DNA of 64,000 nucleotides from Scalindua sp964437425 (GCA_964437425.1 CAYTGO010000006.1:14463-78462), one strand, 5' to 3'; numbered from the stretch's first letter, positions 52,713 through 62,434 are shown. Made by a program: numbers and translations. The notes: generated by a model not told the origin, from the letters alone.

Positions 52713-54317
52713 ATGGCATTGGATCCCACTAAACATGCGGATTGGGAAATTGCGGAAGCTGCTGAGGCCGGGATGAAGACCGTTTATCAGCTAGCNNNNN
52801 NNNNNNNNNNNNNNNNNNNNNNNNNNNNNNNNNNNNNNNNNNNNNNNNNNNNNNNNNNNNNNNNNNNNNNNNNNNNNNNNNNNNNNNNNNNNNNNTCTGC
52901 TGCAGGCGGTGGACTTTCTCAGTGCATACCGTTGACTCCTTTCTCTCTGGGATTGACAGGAGATATAAATGCAATAATGAATGCGCACAACCTGGGTATG
53001 GTGGCGCTTACATCCAGAATACAGCATGAGTATAACTACAATGACGAACAGCTTGCTAAAAGGAATCTGAAACGTCTCAATATTGATTCCAATAATATTA
53101 ATTTCAAGTGGGTTATAGATTTTTGTGCGCAGGCGCTTAGGGATATCACTATCGGTATCGGCGGAAAGATGGATGGGTTTATGATGCAGTCAGGATTTGC
53201 CATTGCTGTATCTTCCGAGATTATGGCCATACTATCAGTTGCAAAAGATCTCAAAGATATGCGTGAGAGAATGAGTAAAATAGTACTGGCTTACGATAAA
53301 TCTGGCCAGCCTGTTACAACTGCCGATATAGAGGTTGATGGCGCTATGACTGCGTGGATGGTTGAAGCTCTTAATCCAAACCTGATGCAGACTATTGAAG
53401 GGCAGCCGGTATTAGTACATGCTGGGCCATTTGCCAATATTGCTATTGGACAATCTTCGATTGTAGCAGATAGGCTTGGGCTAAAGCTGGGTGACTATAA
53501 TGTAACTGAATCCGGTTTTGGAGCGGATATAGGATTTGAGAAATTCTGGAATCTGAAATGCCGTTTCTCAGGAAATAAACCTCATGCGGCAGTTTTGGTT
53601 GCCACTATCAGGGCACTTAAAAGCCATGGTGGAGCTCCGATTCCTATTCCTGGAAAACCTTTGGACCCAATTTATAAGGAAGAGAACGTTGAATATGCTG
53701 TGAAAGGGGCGGAATCGAATCTGCTCCATCTTATTAACGTGGTAAAGAAGGCCGGTATAAATCCTGTAGTCTGTATAAATAATTTCTACACAGATACGGA
53801 TGAAGAGATAAAAGCGGTACGAAAGGTGGTAGAAGATGCCGGTGCTCGTGTTGCTCTTTCCAAACATTGGGAAAAGGGTGGCGAAGGTGCCCTGGAACTG
53901 GCTGATGCCGTAATCGATGCATGTAACGAAGAGAACAATTTCAAGTTCCTCTATGAGTTGGAAATGCCATTGAGTGAGCGTATAAATATGATTGCTACAG
54001 AGGTTTACGGTGCTGACGGGGTCGATTATTCTCCGACAGCTCAGGCAAAGATCAAGGCGATGGACGTTGATCCGGAAGTTTCCAAGCTTGGGATATGTAT
54101 GGCTAAGACGCATCTTTCCCTCACGGATAACCCAATGCTCAAGGGTGCTCCAAAGGGCTGGAGATTGAATATCCAGGAGGTATTAACATTCAAAGGTGCC
54201 GGGTTTGTAGTTCCATTTGCAGGAACAGTGAAAGTCATGCCGGGTACCTGCTCAGATCCTGCTTACAGACGTGTGGATGTGGATGTGGAAACTGGTAGAG
54301 TAAAGGGACTTTTCTAG
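52713..54317 (+). CDS. fhs: Formate-tetrahydrofolate ligase (interrupted by assembly gap)
   Basis: The enzyme activates formate to 10-formyl-THF with ATP, the second step of the methyl branch of the Wood-Ljungdahl pathway. The first 28 residues end KTVYQLA. A 100-N gap follows, then SAAGGGLSQCIPL, which corresponds to the GGAAGGGYSQVVPM segment of known ligases. Conserved parts include IGIGGKMDGF, HAGPFANIAIGQSS, ESGFGADIGFEKF, HWEKGGEGALELA and the C-terminal MPGTCSDPAYRRVDVD. By comparison with about 557-residue homologues the gap hides roughly 80-90 residues, including the P-loop, so the true gap should exceed 100 bp. There is no sign of a real frameshift. Confidence 0.92.
   Translation: MALDPTKHADWEIAEAAEAGMKTVYQLXXXXXXXXXXXXXXXXXXXXXXXXXXXXXXXXXXSAAGGGLSQCIPLTPFSLGLTGDINAIMNAHNLGMVALTSRIQHEYNYNDEQLAKRNLKRLNIDSNNINFKWVIDFCAQALRDITIGIGGKMDGFMMQSGFAIAVSSEIMAILSVAKDLKDMRERMSKIVLAYDKSGQPVTTADIEVDGAMTAWMVEALNPNLMQTIEGQPVLVHAGPFANIAIGQSSIVADRLGLKLGDYNVTESGFGADIGFEKFWNLKCRFSGNKPHAAVLVATIRALKSHGGAPIPIPGKPLDPIYKEENVEYAVKGAESNLLHLINVVKKAGINPVVCINNFYTDTDEEIKAVRKVVEDAGARVALSKHWEKGGEGALELADAVIDACNEENNFKFLYELEMPLSERINMIATEVYGADGVDYSPTAQAKIKAMDVDPEVSKLGICMAKTHLSLTDNPMLKGAPKGWRLNIQEVLTFKGAGFVVPFAGTVKVMPGTCSDPAYRRVDVDVETGRVKGLF
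52796..52895. other. Scaffold gap (100 N) inside fhs
   Basis: This is an N run of arbitrary length. Unlike the batB gap, its flanks are not duplicated, so real sequence is missing. Confidence 0.95.
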
Positions 54318-54375
54318 GTTAGACTGCTTAGGCATTGTTAATATAAGTAGTATTAGAAAGTTGTTAATAGTGAGA

Positions 54376-54415
54376 GGGCTATATTTTGTTGTATACAAGA
54401 TATAGCCCTTCTTGC
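54376..54415 (+). terminator. Rho-independent-type terminator after fhs
   Basis: GGGCTATATTTTGT (54376-54389) pairs with ACAAGATATAGCCC (54395-54408) over 14 positions with one wobble and a 5-nt loop. TTCTT follows. It lies 58 bp after the fhs stop. Confidence 0.65.
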
Positions 54416-54482
54416 AAAATAGGCTTTAATGGCCTTAATAAAAAATCGGATATTATTTTAGTAGGAAGGATTTATTTACATC

Positions 54483-55001
54483 ATGGAATTATATAGCAAT
54501 AGATTTACGAGAAATATTTTGAAGTTATCAATAATTGGTTTAATTTTTATCCTGTCTTGCGGGAAGGTAGAAGAGCAGGTAGTTGAAGATGGAACTGTTC
54601 AGTGGTACACTAAACTTGGATTTAAAGAAGATATGAAAAAAATAAAGAGTGATACAACTCTTCTGACACGTAGAATGGGTGAAGGTGATTGGGCTGATGC
54701 GGTAGAGTTGTGCGATTCATTAGAGAAGTCCTTTGCCGCACTAAATCTTTCCAGTGATGAAATACCGGAAGAGTATTTTGAGCTTCAACAGATGTTTAAT
54801 GATAACCTGGCAAAGATTAAGAAAACGTGTCAGGCGGAAGATTTCGACACTTCTGACGATAGATTAAGAGCTTTGAAACAGTCCTGTAGCTACTGTCACC
54901 GTATTCTCCGTAAAGAACTTGACAGAATGAATATGGAAACAGATTTTGAAGTGGCAGTGGACAAGATATATAAAGGCAAGCCGCCGGAAACAGTTAAATA
55001 G
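54483..55001 (+). CDS. Cytochrome c'/c556-like lipoprotein
   Basis: The 172-residue protein has a lipoprotein signal (FILSC, Cys near 26) and a helical body. A single haem motif CSYCH lies near residue 137, about 35 residues from the C-terminus, the position typical of four-helix-bundle cytochromes c' and c556. It should be a membrane-anchored monohaem protein outside the cytoplasm; NO binding or electron transfer are the usual roles. The epimerase gene starts 9 bp later. Confidence 0.75.
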   Translation: MELYSNRFTRNILKLSIIGLIFILSCGKVEEQVVEDGTVQWYTKLGFKEDMKKIKSDTTLLTRRMGEGDWADAVELCDSLEKSFAALNLSSDEIPEEYFELQQMFNDNLAKIKKTCQAEDFDTSDDRLRALKQSCSYCHRILRKELDRMNMETDFEVAVDKIYKGKPPETVK

Positions 55002-55010
55002 AGGGGAACC

Positions 55011-55955
55011 ATGAAGGTATTGGTAACTGGCGGTGCAGGGTTTATTGCATCTAGTCTTGTAGATAATTTAATTTCTCAGGAACATGAAGTAGTAATAATT
55101 GATAATCTGACTACGGGCAAAAAAGAAAATATTAATCCAAAGGCAACTTTCTATAAAGAGGATATTTGTAATACAGAAAGTCTGGAGAAAATATTTGCAG
55201 ACGAAAAGCCTGATATTGTCAACCACCACGCAGCGCAAGTTGACTTGAGGAAATCTGTAGTGGATCCCTTATATGACGCACAGGTGAATATAATAGGATC
55301 CTTAAACCTGATAAACATATCAAGTAAGCATAATGTAAAGAGATTTATATATGCTTCCACCGGCGGTGCTGTGTATGGTGAACCCAGGTATCTGCCGGTA
55401 GATGAAAATCACATAGTAGATCCTCAATCTCAATATGGTGTAAGCAAGCATACTGTTGAACATTATCTGTTCGTTTTCAGGGAAACTCATAACCTGTCTT
55501 ATATCGTTTTGCGGTATCCGAATGTTTACGGCCCCAGACAAGACCCTCATGGCGAAGCCGGTGTTGTTGCTATATTTACAGAACAGATGCTTGATGGTAA
55601 GCAATCGACTGTTTTTGGAGATGGGACAAAGACAAGGGACTACGTCTATGTCGGCGACTTGGTAAATGCAAATATGAGTGCCATGTTTAATGAAGCAGAC
55701 CTGAGTGGAGAAATATATAATCTCGGTTGGGGCAAAGAGATAAAAGATATTGAAGTCTTCGAGACCGTCAGAGATGCTTTAGGCCTCAGCGTGGAGCCGA
55801 TATTTGATGAGAAACGTCCGGGAGAAATCGACCGGACCTGCTTAACTAATGCTAAAGCTGCGAAAGGGCTGGGTTGGAGCCCTAAAGTGGAATTCCGTGA
55901 AGGAATAAAACTGACAACTGATTTTTATAAGGAAAAAAGAAAGCAAACGTCTTGA
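55011..55955 (+). CDS. NAD-dependent epimerase/dehydratase (UDP-glucose 4-epimerase-like)
   Basis: The 314-residue extended-SDR protein has the NAD-binding GGAGFIASSLVDNL (about 7-20), the conserved HHAAQVDLRKSV (near 74), the catalytic YGVSK (near 142), and the NVYGPRQDPHGEAGVVAIF stretch. This pattern is common to GalE-like enzymes that act on UDP-sugars. Specificity is not resolved. It may serve surface polysaccharide synthesis. Confidence 0.88.
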   Translation: MKVLVTGGAGFIASSLVDNLISQEHEVVIIDNLTTGKKENINPKATFYKEDICNTESLEKIFADEKPDIVNHHAAQVDLRKSVVDPLYDAQVNIIGSLNLINISSKHNVKRFIYASTGGAVYGEPRYLPVDENHIVDPQSQYGVSKHTVEHYLFVFRETHNLSYIVLRYPNVYGPRQDPHGEAGVVAIFTEQMLDGKQSTVFGDGTKTRDYVYVGDLVNANMSAMFNEADLSGEIYNLGWGKEIKDIEVFETVRDALGLSVEPIFDEKRPGEIDRTCLTNAKAAKGLGWSPKVEFREGIKLTTDFYKEKRKQTS

Positions 55956-55983
55956 AGTGATAATTTCCGTGTGAAAATGTAAA

Positions 55984-56382
55984 TTACCTCTTTGTCCACT
56001 GGAAGCCTGCCCTTGCACCCTTTCGACCGTATTTCTTCCGCTCTTTCATCCTGCTGTCTCTAGTCAAGAGACTTGCGCCCCTTAAGCTTTCTGTCAGCAA
56101 TTCATCTGCTTTTAAAAGTGCCTTGGAGATACCCAGCGAAATGGCTCCGGCCTGACCGGTTGCACCTCCGCCACGGACATTTATATAGACGTCATATTGC
56201 TTTTCGGTGTTTGTGGTCTTCAGTGGTAGTTGAGCTTCGTTCCTATCGCGATCTCTACCAAAGTATTCACTTAGCTCTCTGCGGTTTACTATAAACTTTC
56301 CGGTACCTTTTCTGATTCTGGCCCTTGCGACAGATGTCTTTCGTCTGCCTGTGCCCCATATGAATTTTGTTTCGTCAGTCAT
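55984..56382 (-). CDS. rpsI: Ribosomal protein uS9
   Basis: The 132-residue protein has WGTGRRKTSVARARIRKG near the N-terminus, VRGGGATGQAGAI (near 69-81) and the C-terminal KYGRKGARAGFQWTKR, the usual KR end of uS9 that reaches the ribosomal P-site. Encoded 18 bp after rplM, the conserved pairing in bacteria. Confidence 0.97.
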   Translation of the reverse strand: MTDETKFIWGTGRRKTSVARARIRKGTGKFIVNRRELSEYFGRDRDRNEAQLPLKTTNTEKQYDVYINVRGGGATGQAGAISLGISKALLKADELLTESLRGASLLTRDSRMKERKKYGRKGARAGFQWTKR

Positions 56383-56400
56383 TTTGTTTCCTTATAATAA

Positions 56401-56832
56401 TTAAATTTCCAGAGTTTTGGGCTGTTGGGCTTCGTGAGAATGATCCGGGCCAGCATAAACTTTTAATTTCTTTAACATAGCACTACCAAGTTTTGTTTTT
56501 GGCAACATCCTTTTCACTGCTAAAGTTACTATTCTGTCCGGATGCTTTTCCATCCACTTTTTTATAGGAATCTCCTTGAATCCTCCGGGATAGCCGGAAT
56601 GAGAATAATAAACCTTTTCATTTATCTTATTGCCGGTTAATTTTATTTTTTCCGCGTTAGTAACAACAACAAAATCACCTGTGTCAACATGCGGAGTGTA
56701 TGTGGGTTTGGTTTTTCCCTGAAGAATCATTGCAATGCGACTTGCCATTCTTCCCAGAACCTTGTCGGTGGCATCAATTACATGCCAATCTCTTTCTACG
56801 TCTTCTTTCTTAGCTATAAAAGTCTTAGTCAT
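56401..56832 (-). CDS. rplM: Ribosomal protein uL13
   Basis: The 143-residue protein shows the L13 pattern: WHVIDATDKVLGRMASRIAMILQGK (about 16-40), HVDTGDFVVVTNAEKIKLTGNK, YYSHSGYPGG and VKRMLPKTKLG. A strong promoter lies upstream. It forms the rplM-rpsI operon. Confidence 0.97.
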   Translation of the reverse strand: MTKTFIAKKEDVERDWHVIDATDKVLGRMASRIAMILQGKTKPTYTPHVDTGDFVVVTNAEKIKLTGNKINEKVYYSHSGYPGGFKEIPIKKWMEKHPDRIVTLAVKRMLPKTKLGSAMLKKLKVYAGPDHSHEAQQPKTLEI

Positions 56833-56911
56833 GGTTTCGTGTAAATCTCAATAAAAGTGATTAGCAAAGCAGTTAATACAGTTCCTTTGCCTGTAAGAAT
56901 TTAAACACTAT

Positions 56912-56940
56912 CATATATCATACAAGCTGAAACCTGTCAA
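56912..56940 (-). promoter_or_regulatory. Promoter of rplM-rpsI
   Basis: On the minus strand a perfect TTGACA (56940-56935), a 17-bp spacer and TATATG (56917-56912) precede rplM by about 80 bp. Confidence 0.6.
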
Positions 56941-57006
56941 TGTTTTTATTTGATTTAATCAAGAAAGTCATTAAAATAGCACTTTTCAAAAGAAAGGGAG
57001 TGCGAT

Positions 57007-57306
57007 TTGCAAAAAATAGATATCTTTTTCCCGTCTCTAAAACACCAGATATGGCGATGGACTTATTACTTCTTCAATAAAGAAGAGGTTACACTATCAG
57101 TAGAGAAAAGGAAAGGAGAATGTAAGCGGTGTGGCGGTTGTTGCCATACTTCGTTTAGATGCTCCAGCCTTTCGTTTGATGAAGATGGTTATGCAATGTG
57201 TAAAGAGCATGATCGTAGACCCCATATGTGTAAACTATACCCATTTAGTGAAAGAGATCATTTTCCACATTTGAGGGGCAAATGCGGGCTCGGGTATGAC
57301 GAATAA
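57007..57306 (+). CDS. CxxCxxCC-type (YkgJ-like) metal-binding protein
   Basis: The 99-residue protein probably starts at the TTG at 57007, 6 bp after AAAGGGAG. It has CKRCGGCC (near 38-45), then CKEHDRRPHMCKLYPF (near 65-80) and a C-terminal CG, the layout of the small zinc- or iron-chelating CxxCxxCC family. It is shorter than many members. Function in the family is unproven. Confidence 0.7.
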   Translation: MQKIDIFFPSLKHQIWRWTYYFFNKEEVTLSVEKRKGECKRCGGCCHTSFRCSSLSFDEDGYAMCKEHDRRPHMCKLYPFSERDHFPHLRGKCGLGYDE

Positions 57307-57503
57307 TTTATCCTGTTCGCAGTTTCTGCTTTATTATCACCAATTGAAGGGCTACCTAGTAGTTATCACAACTTGACACTGGGAACTTTATCTGTGAAAC
57401 TATTGTAGCACTATTTAGCTGTCTTGATTAAGATAAAAGAAGTTGGGATTTTACATACTCCTGTTCACTCCGGCAATAAATCAATAGAGAGGAGATTTTT
57501 TTG

Positions 57504-59021
57504 ATGAAGAACACCAGAATGAAAATTTTTATAATTTCCGCAGTACTCTTTTTTTGTACAAACTCCTTTGGCCAAAAACTGGCACTGGATGTAAGAGAGC
57601 ACACACTCGACAACGGTATAAAATTATTGATGTTGGAGAAACATGATGTTCCTATAGTTTCACTTAGAATCGTTTATAAGGTTGGTTCCGTAAATGAGCA
57701 TCCTGGGATTACAGGTGCGTCTCACCTGTTCGAGCATATGATGTTTAAGGGTACAGAAATCTTTGGAACTAAAGACTACGATAGCGAAAAACCTCTCCTG
57801 TCAAAGGAGGATGAACTCATTTCTGGTATTACAGCTGAAAAATCAAAAGGAGATGATACCGACAGTGAAAAGCTGAAAGGGTTGCAAGAGGAATTGGAAG
57901 GGGTATGGAAAGCACAAAAGGATCTGATTGTTAAGGATGAAATGTGGTCTATCTATCTCAAGAATGGTGCTACCGGACTTAACGCATCGACAGGAAACGA
58001 TGCAACGTACTATTATTGTAACTTACCGTCAAACAGACTTGAATTGTGGGCATTTATGGAGTCTGACCGTATGAAAAATCTCGTTTTGAGGGAGTTTTAT
58101 TCCGAAAGGGACGTTGTGATGGAAGAGAGACGTATGCGTACGGAAAATAGTCCATTCGGTCTGTTAATAGAGCAGTTGAATGCTGCTACCTTTACGGCTC
58201 ATCCTTATGGCTGGCCTGTTATAGGTTGGATGTCAGATATTAAGAATATGAAAAAGGCGGCTGTTACTGAGTATTTTGAGCAATACTATTCGCCGAATAA
58301 TGCAGTAATAGTAGTTGTTGGTGATATAAACCCTGATGAAGTTGTTGATCTTATTGAAAAACACTTTGGTGATATCGAACGACAACCTGCTCCGCCAGAG
58401 GTTACGACTGTAGAACCGGAACAAATAGGGGAACGTAGGATTTACGTAGAATATGATGCCAATCCCGTGTTATCTATTGCTTACCATAAGCCTGCAATTG
58501 GCCACCCGGATCAATATGTATTTGATGTTATCGAAGCAATCCTTTCAACCGGGAGAACTTCGAGGTTGTATAAAAGTTTGATAGAAGAGAAACGTATTGC
58601 CGTAATGGCTCATGCATATGGTGGGGCGTCCAAGTATGCCGATACCTTCATCTTCTTCTCTTCGCCTCGACATCCCCATACAGCAGAAGAGGTTGAAGAA
58701 GCAATATATGAAGAGTTGGAAAAACTGAAAACAACTCCTGTAACTGACCATGAACTGCAGAAAATTAAGAACCAATTGGAAGCCGGTTTCGTAAGGAGCC
58801 TGGAATCTGCATCAGGACTTGCCAGTGAAATATCTTCATACGAAGCAATTGCCGGATGGAGATACATTAATACGCTTGTAGAAAGGACAATAGCTGTGAC
58901 TCCGGAAGACATTATGCGTGTTGCAAATAAATATTTTAAGAAGACCAACAGAACGGTAGCGATCTTAGTGAATAATAAAAAGAAAGGAAAGGAAGCCGCT
59001 CATGAAAACAAAGGAAGTTAA
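57504..59021 (+). CDS. M16-family zinc metalloprotease, catalytic subunit
   Basis: Start at the ATG at 57504 after AGAGGAG. The 505-residue protein has a signal peptide (ending SFG) and the inverted zinc motif HLFEH (near 71-75), with the distal Glu in ERDVVMEERRM (near 203). A charged helical insertion lies between them (about 95-155), and the second M16 half (DANPVLSIAYHKPAIGH) follows. It is an exported peptidase of the pitrilysin/processing-peptidase family. Its partner gene overlaps by 20 bp. Confidence 0.9.
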   Translation: MKNTRMKIFIISAVLFFCTNSFGQKLALDVREHTLDNGIKLLMLEKHDVPIVSLRIVYKVGSVNEHPGITGASHLFEHMMFKGTEIFGTKDYDSEKPLLSKEDELISGITAEKSKGDDTDSEKLKGLQEELEGVWKAQKDLIVKDEMWSIYLKNGATGLNASTGNDATYYYCNLPSNRLELWAFMESDRMKNLVLREFYSERDVVMEERRMRTENSPFGLLIEQLNAATFTAHPYGWPVIGWMSDIKNMKKAAVTEYFEQYYSPNNAVIVVVGDINPDEVVDLIEKHFGDIERQPAPPEVTTVEPEQIGERRIYVEYDANPVLSIAYHKPAIGHPDQYVFDVIEAILSTGRTSRLYKSLIEEKRIAVMAHAYGGASKYADTFIFFSSPRHPHTAEEVEEAIYEELEKLKTTPVTDHELQKIKNQLEAGFVRSLESASGLASEISSYEAIAGWRYINTLVERTIAVTPEDIMRVANKYFKKTNRTVAILVNNKKKGKEAAHENKGS

Positions 59022-60519
59022 TTTTTCACTAAGTCATCTGTTTATTTTGATTCTTATATTGTCAAGTTTCTCTTTTGGGCAGGCAAAAACAGTTTTTGCG
59101 TATGACGAGCATAGCGGTCAGGCGATTGAGCCTGTTATGACTGCACCTCAATCTGAGGGGGCAAAGATAGTATCCGCGTTTGAATACGAACCAATTGAGT
59201 TTACTCCACCAAAGCCTGAAAGAGTGGTTTTGGACAATGGCATGATCCTTTATCTTCTTGAAGACCATGAGTTGCCTCTATTCAAAATTACTGCCCATTT
59301 CAGGACAGGTGCCATCTATGAACCTGAAGAAAAAGCGGGACTTGCGAGTCTGGTTGGAAGCGTAATGAGAAGAGGAGGTACAAAATCAAGAACACCGGAA
59401 CAGATGAATGAAGAGTTGGAATTTATTGCCGCATCGGTTGAGACGGGGATTAGCAGAGAATCAGGTAGCGCATCCCTATCTACAATGAAGAAGGATATTG
59501 ACAAAGGTCTGGAGGTTTTTGCGGATGTGCTGATGAATCCTGCTTTCCCTGAGGATATGATCAGGAAGGAGAAAGATGAAATACTGGAAAATATCAGGAG
59601 AGAAAATGATACGCCCAGGACGATCATTTTCAGAGAGTTCAGGAAGATAATGTATGAGGCAGATCATCCGTACAGTAGAAAAATAATAGGGTACAAAGAT
59701 ACCGTAGAAAGTATAAGCAGAGATGACATGATTGCTTTCCATAAAAAGTACTTTTGCCCGAACAATGTTATTATGGGTGTATCCGGTGATTTTGATACTA
59801 AGGAAATATTAGAAAAGCTAAATAACGTTTTTGCAGATTGGGAAAAAACAGATATAGATTTACCGGAAGTGCCTGCAGTTGAGAAGAAATTCCAGAGATC
59901 TATAAATTATATTTACAAAGATGTAAACCAGGCCAGTGTGGTTTTTGGCCACATCGCCATCAACCGGTTAAATAAAGACTATTTTCCAATCAAGATAATG
60001 AACTTTATCCTTGGAGGCGGAAGCTTTACTTCCAGAATACCAAGCAAAGTCCGTTCAGACGAAGGACTTGCGTATTCGGCGTACAGTGGATTTCATACGC
60101 CAAGGGATCTTGGTTTCTTCTTCGCATCGTGCCAGACTAAGAGCGAGTCGACAGTAAAAGCCATAAACTTTGCCCTGGATGAGGTAAGGAAAATCAGGGA
60201 AGAGTACGTTGGTGATGATGAATTAGAGCTGGCAAAGGATACATATATAAACCAGTTTATATTTAAATTTACATCAAGTGCCAGTATAGTTGGTCAAATG
60301 GTAGGGATAGAATATGAAGGCCTGCCGTTAGACTATCTTGATACCTATGTAAAAAATATAGAGGTAATTACCAAAGAAGATATAGCTCGTGTTGCGAAAG
60401 AGTATTTGCATCCTGATGATATCAAATTGCTCGTTATTGGCGATATGGAGCAATTTGATAAACCGTTAAGTGAGTTTGGGGAAGTAAATACAATTGAGCT
60501 GGAAAGTGAACAGGAATAA
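59002..60519 (+). CDS. M16-family peptidase-like partner without HXXEH
   Basis: The 505-residue protein has a signal peptide and the M16 fold, but where HXXEH would be it reads GLASLVGSVMRRGG (near 112), so the zinc ligands are absent. Other family features are kept, such as the GGGSFTSRIPSKVRSDEGLAYS stretch near 333-355. By analogy with the two-subunit M16B peptidases it should be the non-catalytic, substrate-binding half of a heterodimer with the preceding protein. Confidence 0.88.
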   Translation: MKTKEVNFSLSHLFILILILSSFSFGQAKTVFAYDEHSGQAIEPVMTAPQSEGAKIVSAFEYEPIEFTPPKPERVVLDNGMILYLLEDHELPLFKITAHFRTGAIYEPEEKAGLASLVGSVMRRGGTKSRTPEQMNEELEFIAASVETGISRESGSASLSTMKKDIDKGLEVFADVLMNPAFPEDMIRKEKDEILENIRRENDTPRTIIFREFRKIMYEADHPYSRKIIGYKDTVESISRDDMIAFHKKYFCPNNVIMGVSGDFDTKEILEKLNNVFADWEKTDIDLPEVPAVEKKFQRSINYIYKDVNQASVVFGHIAINRLNKDYFPIKIMNFILGGGSFTSRIPSKVRSDEGLAYSAYSGFHTPRDLGFFFASCQTKSESTVKAINFALDEVRKIREEYVGDDELELAKDTYINQFIFKFTSSASIVGQMVGIEYEGLPLDYLDTYVKNIEVITKEDIARVAKEYLHPDDIKLLVIGDMEQFDKPLSEFGEVNTIELESEQE

Positions 60520-60535
60520 TAGATAGATGCTTTAT

Positions 60536-60570
60536 GATACCGGACACCCGTACCTCGGTTGTCCGGTATC
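60536..60570 (+). terminator. Perfect 11-bp hairpin after the M16 operon
   Basis: GATACCGGACA (60536-60546) and TGTCCGGTATC (60560-60570) pair perfectly, 17 bp after the stop. No T-run follows, so it is either a Rho-dependent or 3'-stabilising structure. Confidence 0.45.
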
Positions 60571-60623
60571 AGCACTCAAGAATCCTCTTTAATATCTAGC
60601 ATTTACAGGATTAGAGACGTTAA

Positions 60624-61304
60624 ATGCCCCTCCTTAAAAAGAAAAATATTCTTATTACCGCCGGTTCAACTCGTGGCTACCTGGATGCCGTTCGTTACAT
60701 AACCAATACATCAACAGGGAAGCTCAGCAGTGAAATAGCGTGTGAAGCAATGAGTCGCGGTGCGGTTGTTACATATGTATACGGTACAGATAGTCTGTTT
60801 CCTGTGATTCAAGATCATAATGAGATAAAGCCTTCACAGCTTAAGTTAATCGAGATTGAAACGAATGACGATCTGGTTAAGGTTATTCGGGAAAAATTGA
60901 AGAAGAAGAGATTTGATGTCGTTGTTCATGCTATGGCGGTGGCAGATTACGTGCCGGCCAGGGCTAAACCTGACAAAACACCTTCAAAAAAGAGAGAATG
61001 GTTACTTAAGTTGGTAAAAACTCCAAAGGTTATAGCCATTATCAGGGACATGTGGCCTGATGCATTGCTTGTAGGTTTTAAATTAGAGGTAAATAGAACA
61101 AAAGATGATCTGATAAAAACAGCCAAAAGATTCTTGAAAAAGAGCAGGGCCGACATGATCGTGGCAAATGACTACAAAAACATCTCCCGCAAACGTCATA
61201 TCGCATATATGGTTACAGGTGACAGTAAAATACCTAAACCGTTAAAAGGCAAACCTGAGATAGCAAAAAGCATAGTTTCCTACCTTGAAAATACCCTCAA
61301 ATAA
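60624..61304 (+). CDS. coaB: Phosphopantothenate-cysteine ligase (CoaB) domain protein
   Basis: The 226-residue protein has ILITAGSTRGYLDAVRYITNTSTGKLSSEIA (about 9-39), the nucleotide-binding segment of CoaB. HAMAVADYVPA (near 102) and VANDYKNI (near 178) match the AxxDY and AND motifs. It covers only the CoaB half; the flavoprotein decarboxylase half (CoaC) is absent, so it is a stand-alone ligase for coenzyme A synthesis. Such single-domain forms are known. Confidence 0.8.
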   Translation: MPLLKKKNILITAGSTRGYLDAVRYITNTSTGKLSSEIACEAMSRGAVVTYVYGTDSLFPVIQDHNEIKPSQLKLIEIETNDDLVKVIREKLKKKRFDVVVHAMAVADYVPARAKPDKTPSKKREWLLKLVKTPKVIAIIRDMWPDALLVGFKLEVNRTKDDLIKTAKRFLKKSRADMIVANDYKNISRKRHIAYMVTGDSKIPKPLKGKPEIAKSIVSYLENTLK

Positions 61305-61432
61305 GATCTGATCCTAGTTTTTGTTTGACTAAGAGCGTGTTTAAAATATAATAAAGTCTTTTATAATTTTCAATATATAGCGGTTAAGGCTTTATTATAG
61401 AAAGCTTTCCGGTCTTAGGGAGTTTCGGTTTA

Positions 61433-62434
61433 ATGGAATGGGACGAAGAGGCAAGTTCAAGGCTTGAAAAAATACCCATTTTTGTACGAAGGATGGCTCG
61501 CTCAAAGATCGAAAAACGTGCCAGCGAAAAGGGAAAGAGCATTGTAACCCTGGAGGACGTTGAAGATGCTAAGGCAAGTTTTATGGGAACCGGAAGTGTT
61601 AAAAGTGATAAAGGCGTTATAAATGCAAATCCGTTTTCTCTGGACTCAAAAGCGGGAGAAGATAAGTATGAAATCCTGAAGAGATCAGATGAGTATGTAG
61701 AGGAAGATGGATTCCCGGCGATGTACAATATTGAAATATGCCGAGGAGAGGACGTTGAGTGTCCGTTTCTGATAGCAGGGATCAAAGGGCTTCAGCAGAA
61801 AATTAAGGATAGGCTTAGAGAGAATGAATTCAGTAAAAAGCTGATTAGCAGGATAGATGGTAAAATCCTTCCTCATCAGAGGTTGAAGATTGCGATAGCC
61901 AGTTGTCCGAATTGCTGTTCGATGCCTCAGATCAGGGATTTTGGTATACACGTTCGGGCGACGGTATCTGTCGATGAGAATTTTGAGTGTAACGGTTGTG
62001 GAAATTGTTTGAGAGCATGTAAAGAAGGTGCGATCAGGATTTCTGGAATGTCAAATGAACCGTCTGAAAACGGGAAAAAGGTTGTTACAATCAATTACGA
62101 TCGTTGCTTACATTGTGGTTTGTGTGCCGAGGTTTGTCCTACAGGTACCATAAAGAGAGATAAAAAATGTTTCCGTGTGATGATTGGAGGCAAGCTGGGC
62201 AGGCATCCTCAATTTGCAGATGACCTCATTGAATTTGCGGATGAATCTGAAGTGCTCAATGCCCTGGATGTATGTGTAGATGCAATACTCAATGAGAAGA
62301 AAGAGAAGCGTTTTGGAGAGCTGGTTAGAAAAATTGGTATTGAAGAATTTAAAAGAAGGTTAAAAGGAAATAAAGACTCTTCGCCTGAACAGGTGGGTGA
62401 TAAAGAGACAGTACATTCTGGAATGCATAATTAG
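61433..62434 (+). CDS. Fe-S protein: PCP_red-like / sulfite-reductase-like domain with inserted 2x[4Fe-4S] ferredoxin
   Basis: The 333-residue protein starts with a PCP_red-type segment (WDEEASSRLEKIPIFVRRMARSKIEKRA, about 3-30), as at the end of light-independent protochlorophyllide reductase subunit B and in some Fe-S proteins. A nitrite/sulfite-reductase 4Fe-4S-type region (LKIAIASCPNCCSMPQIRDFGIH, near 150) follows. An inserted dicluster ferredoxin has CNGCGNCLRACKEG and CLHCGLCAEVCPTG, and the C-terminal part (VMIGGKLGRHPQFAD) returns to the reductase fold. The full sirohaem-binding catalytic region of sulfite reductases is not present. It lies 54 bp before ahbA, so a role with tetrapyrroles is plausible but unproven. 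Confidence 0.7.
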   Translation: MEWDEEASSRLEKIPIFVRRMARSKIEKRASEKGKSIVTLEDVEDAKASFMGTGSVKSDKGVINANPFSLDSKAGEDKYEILKRSDEYVEEDGFPAMYNIEICRGEDVECPFLIAGIKGLQQKIKDRLRENEFSKKLISRIDGKILPHQRLKIAIASCPNCCSMPQIRDFGIHVRATVSVDENFECNGCGNCLRACKEGAIRISGMSNEPSENGKKVVTINYDRCLHCGLCAEVCPTGTIKRDKKCFRVMIGGKLGRHPQFADDLIEFADESEVLNALDVCVDAILNEKKEKRFGELVRKIGIEEFKRRLKGNKDSSPEQVGDKETVHSGMHN

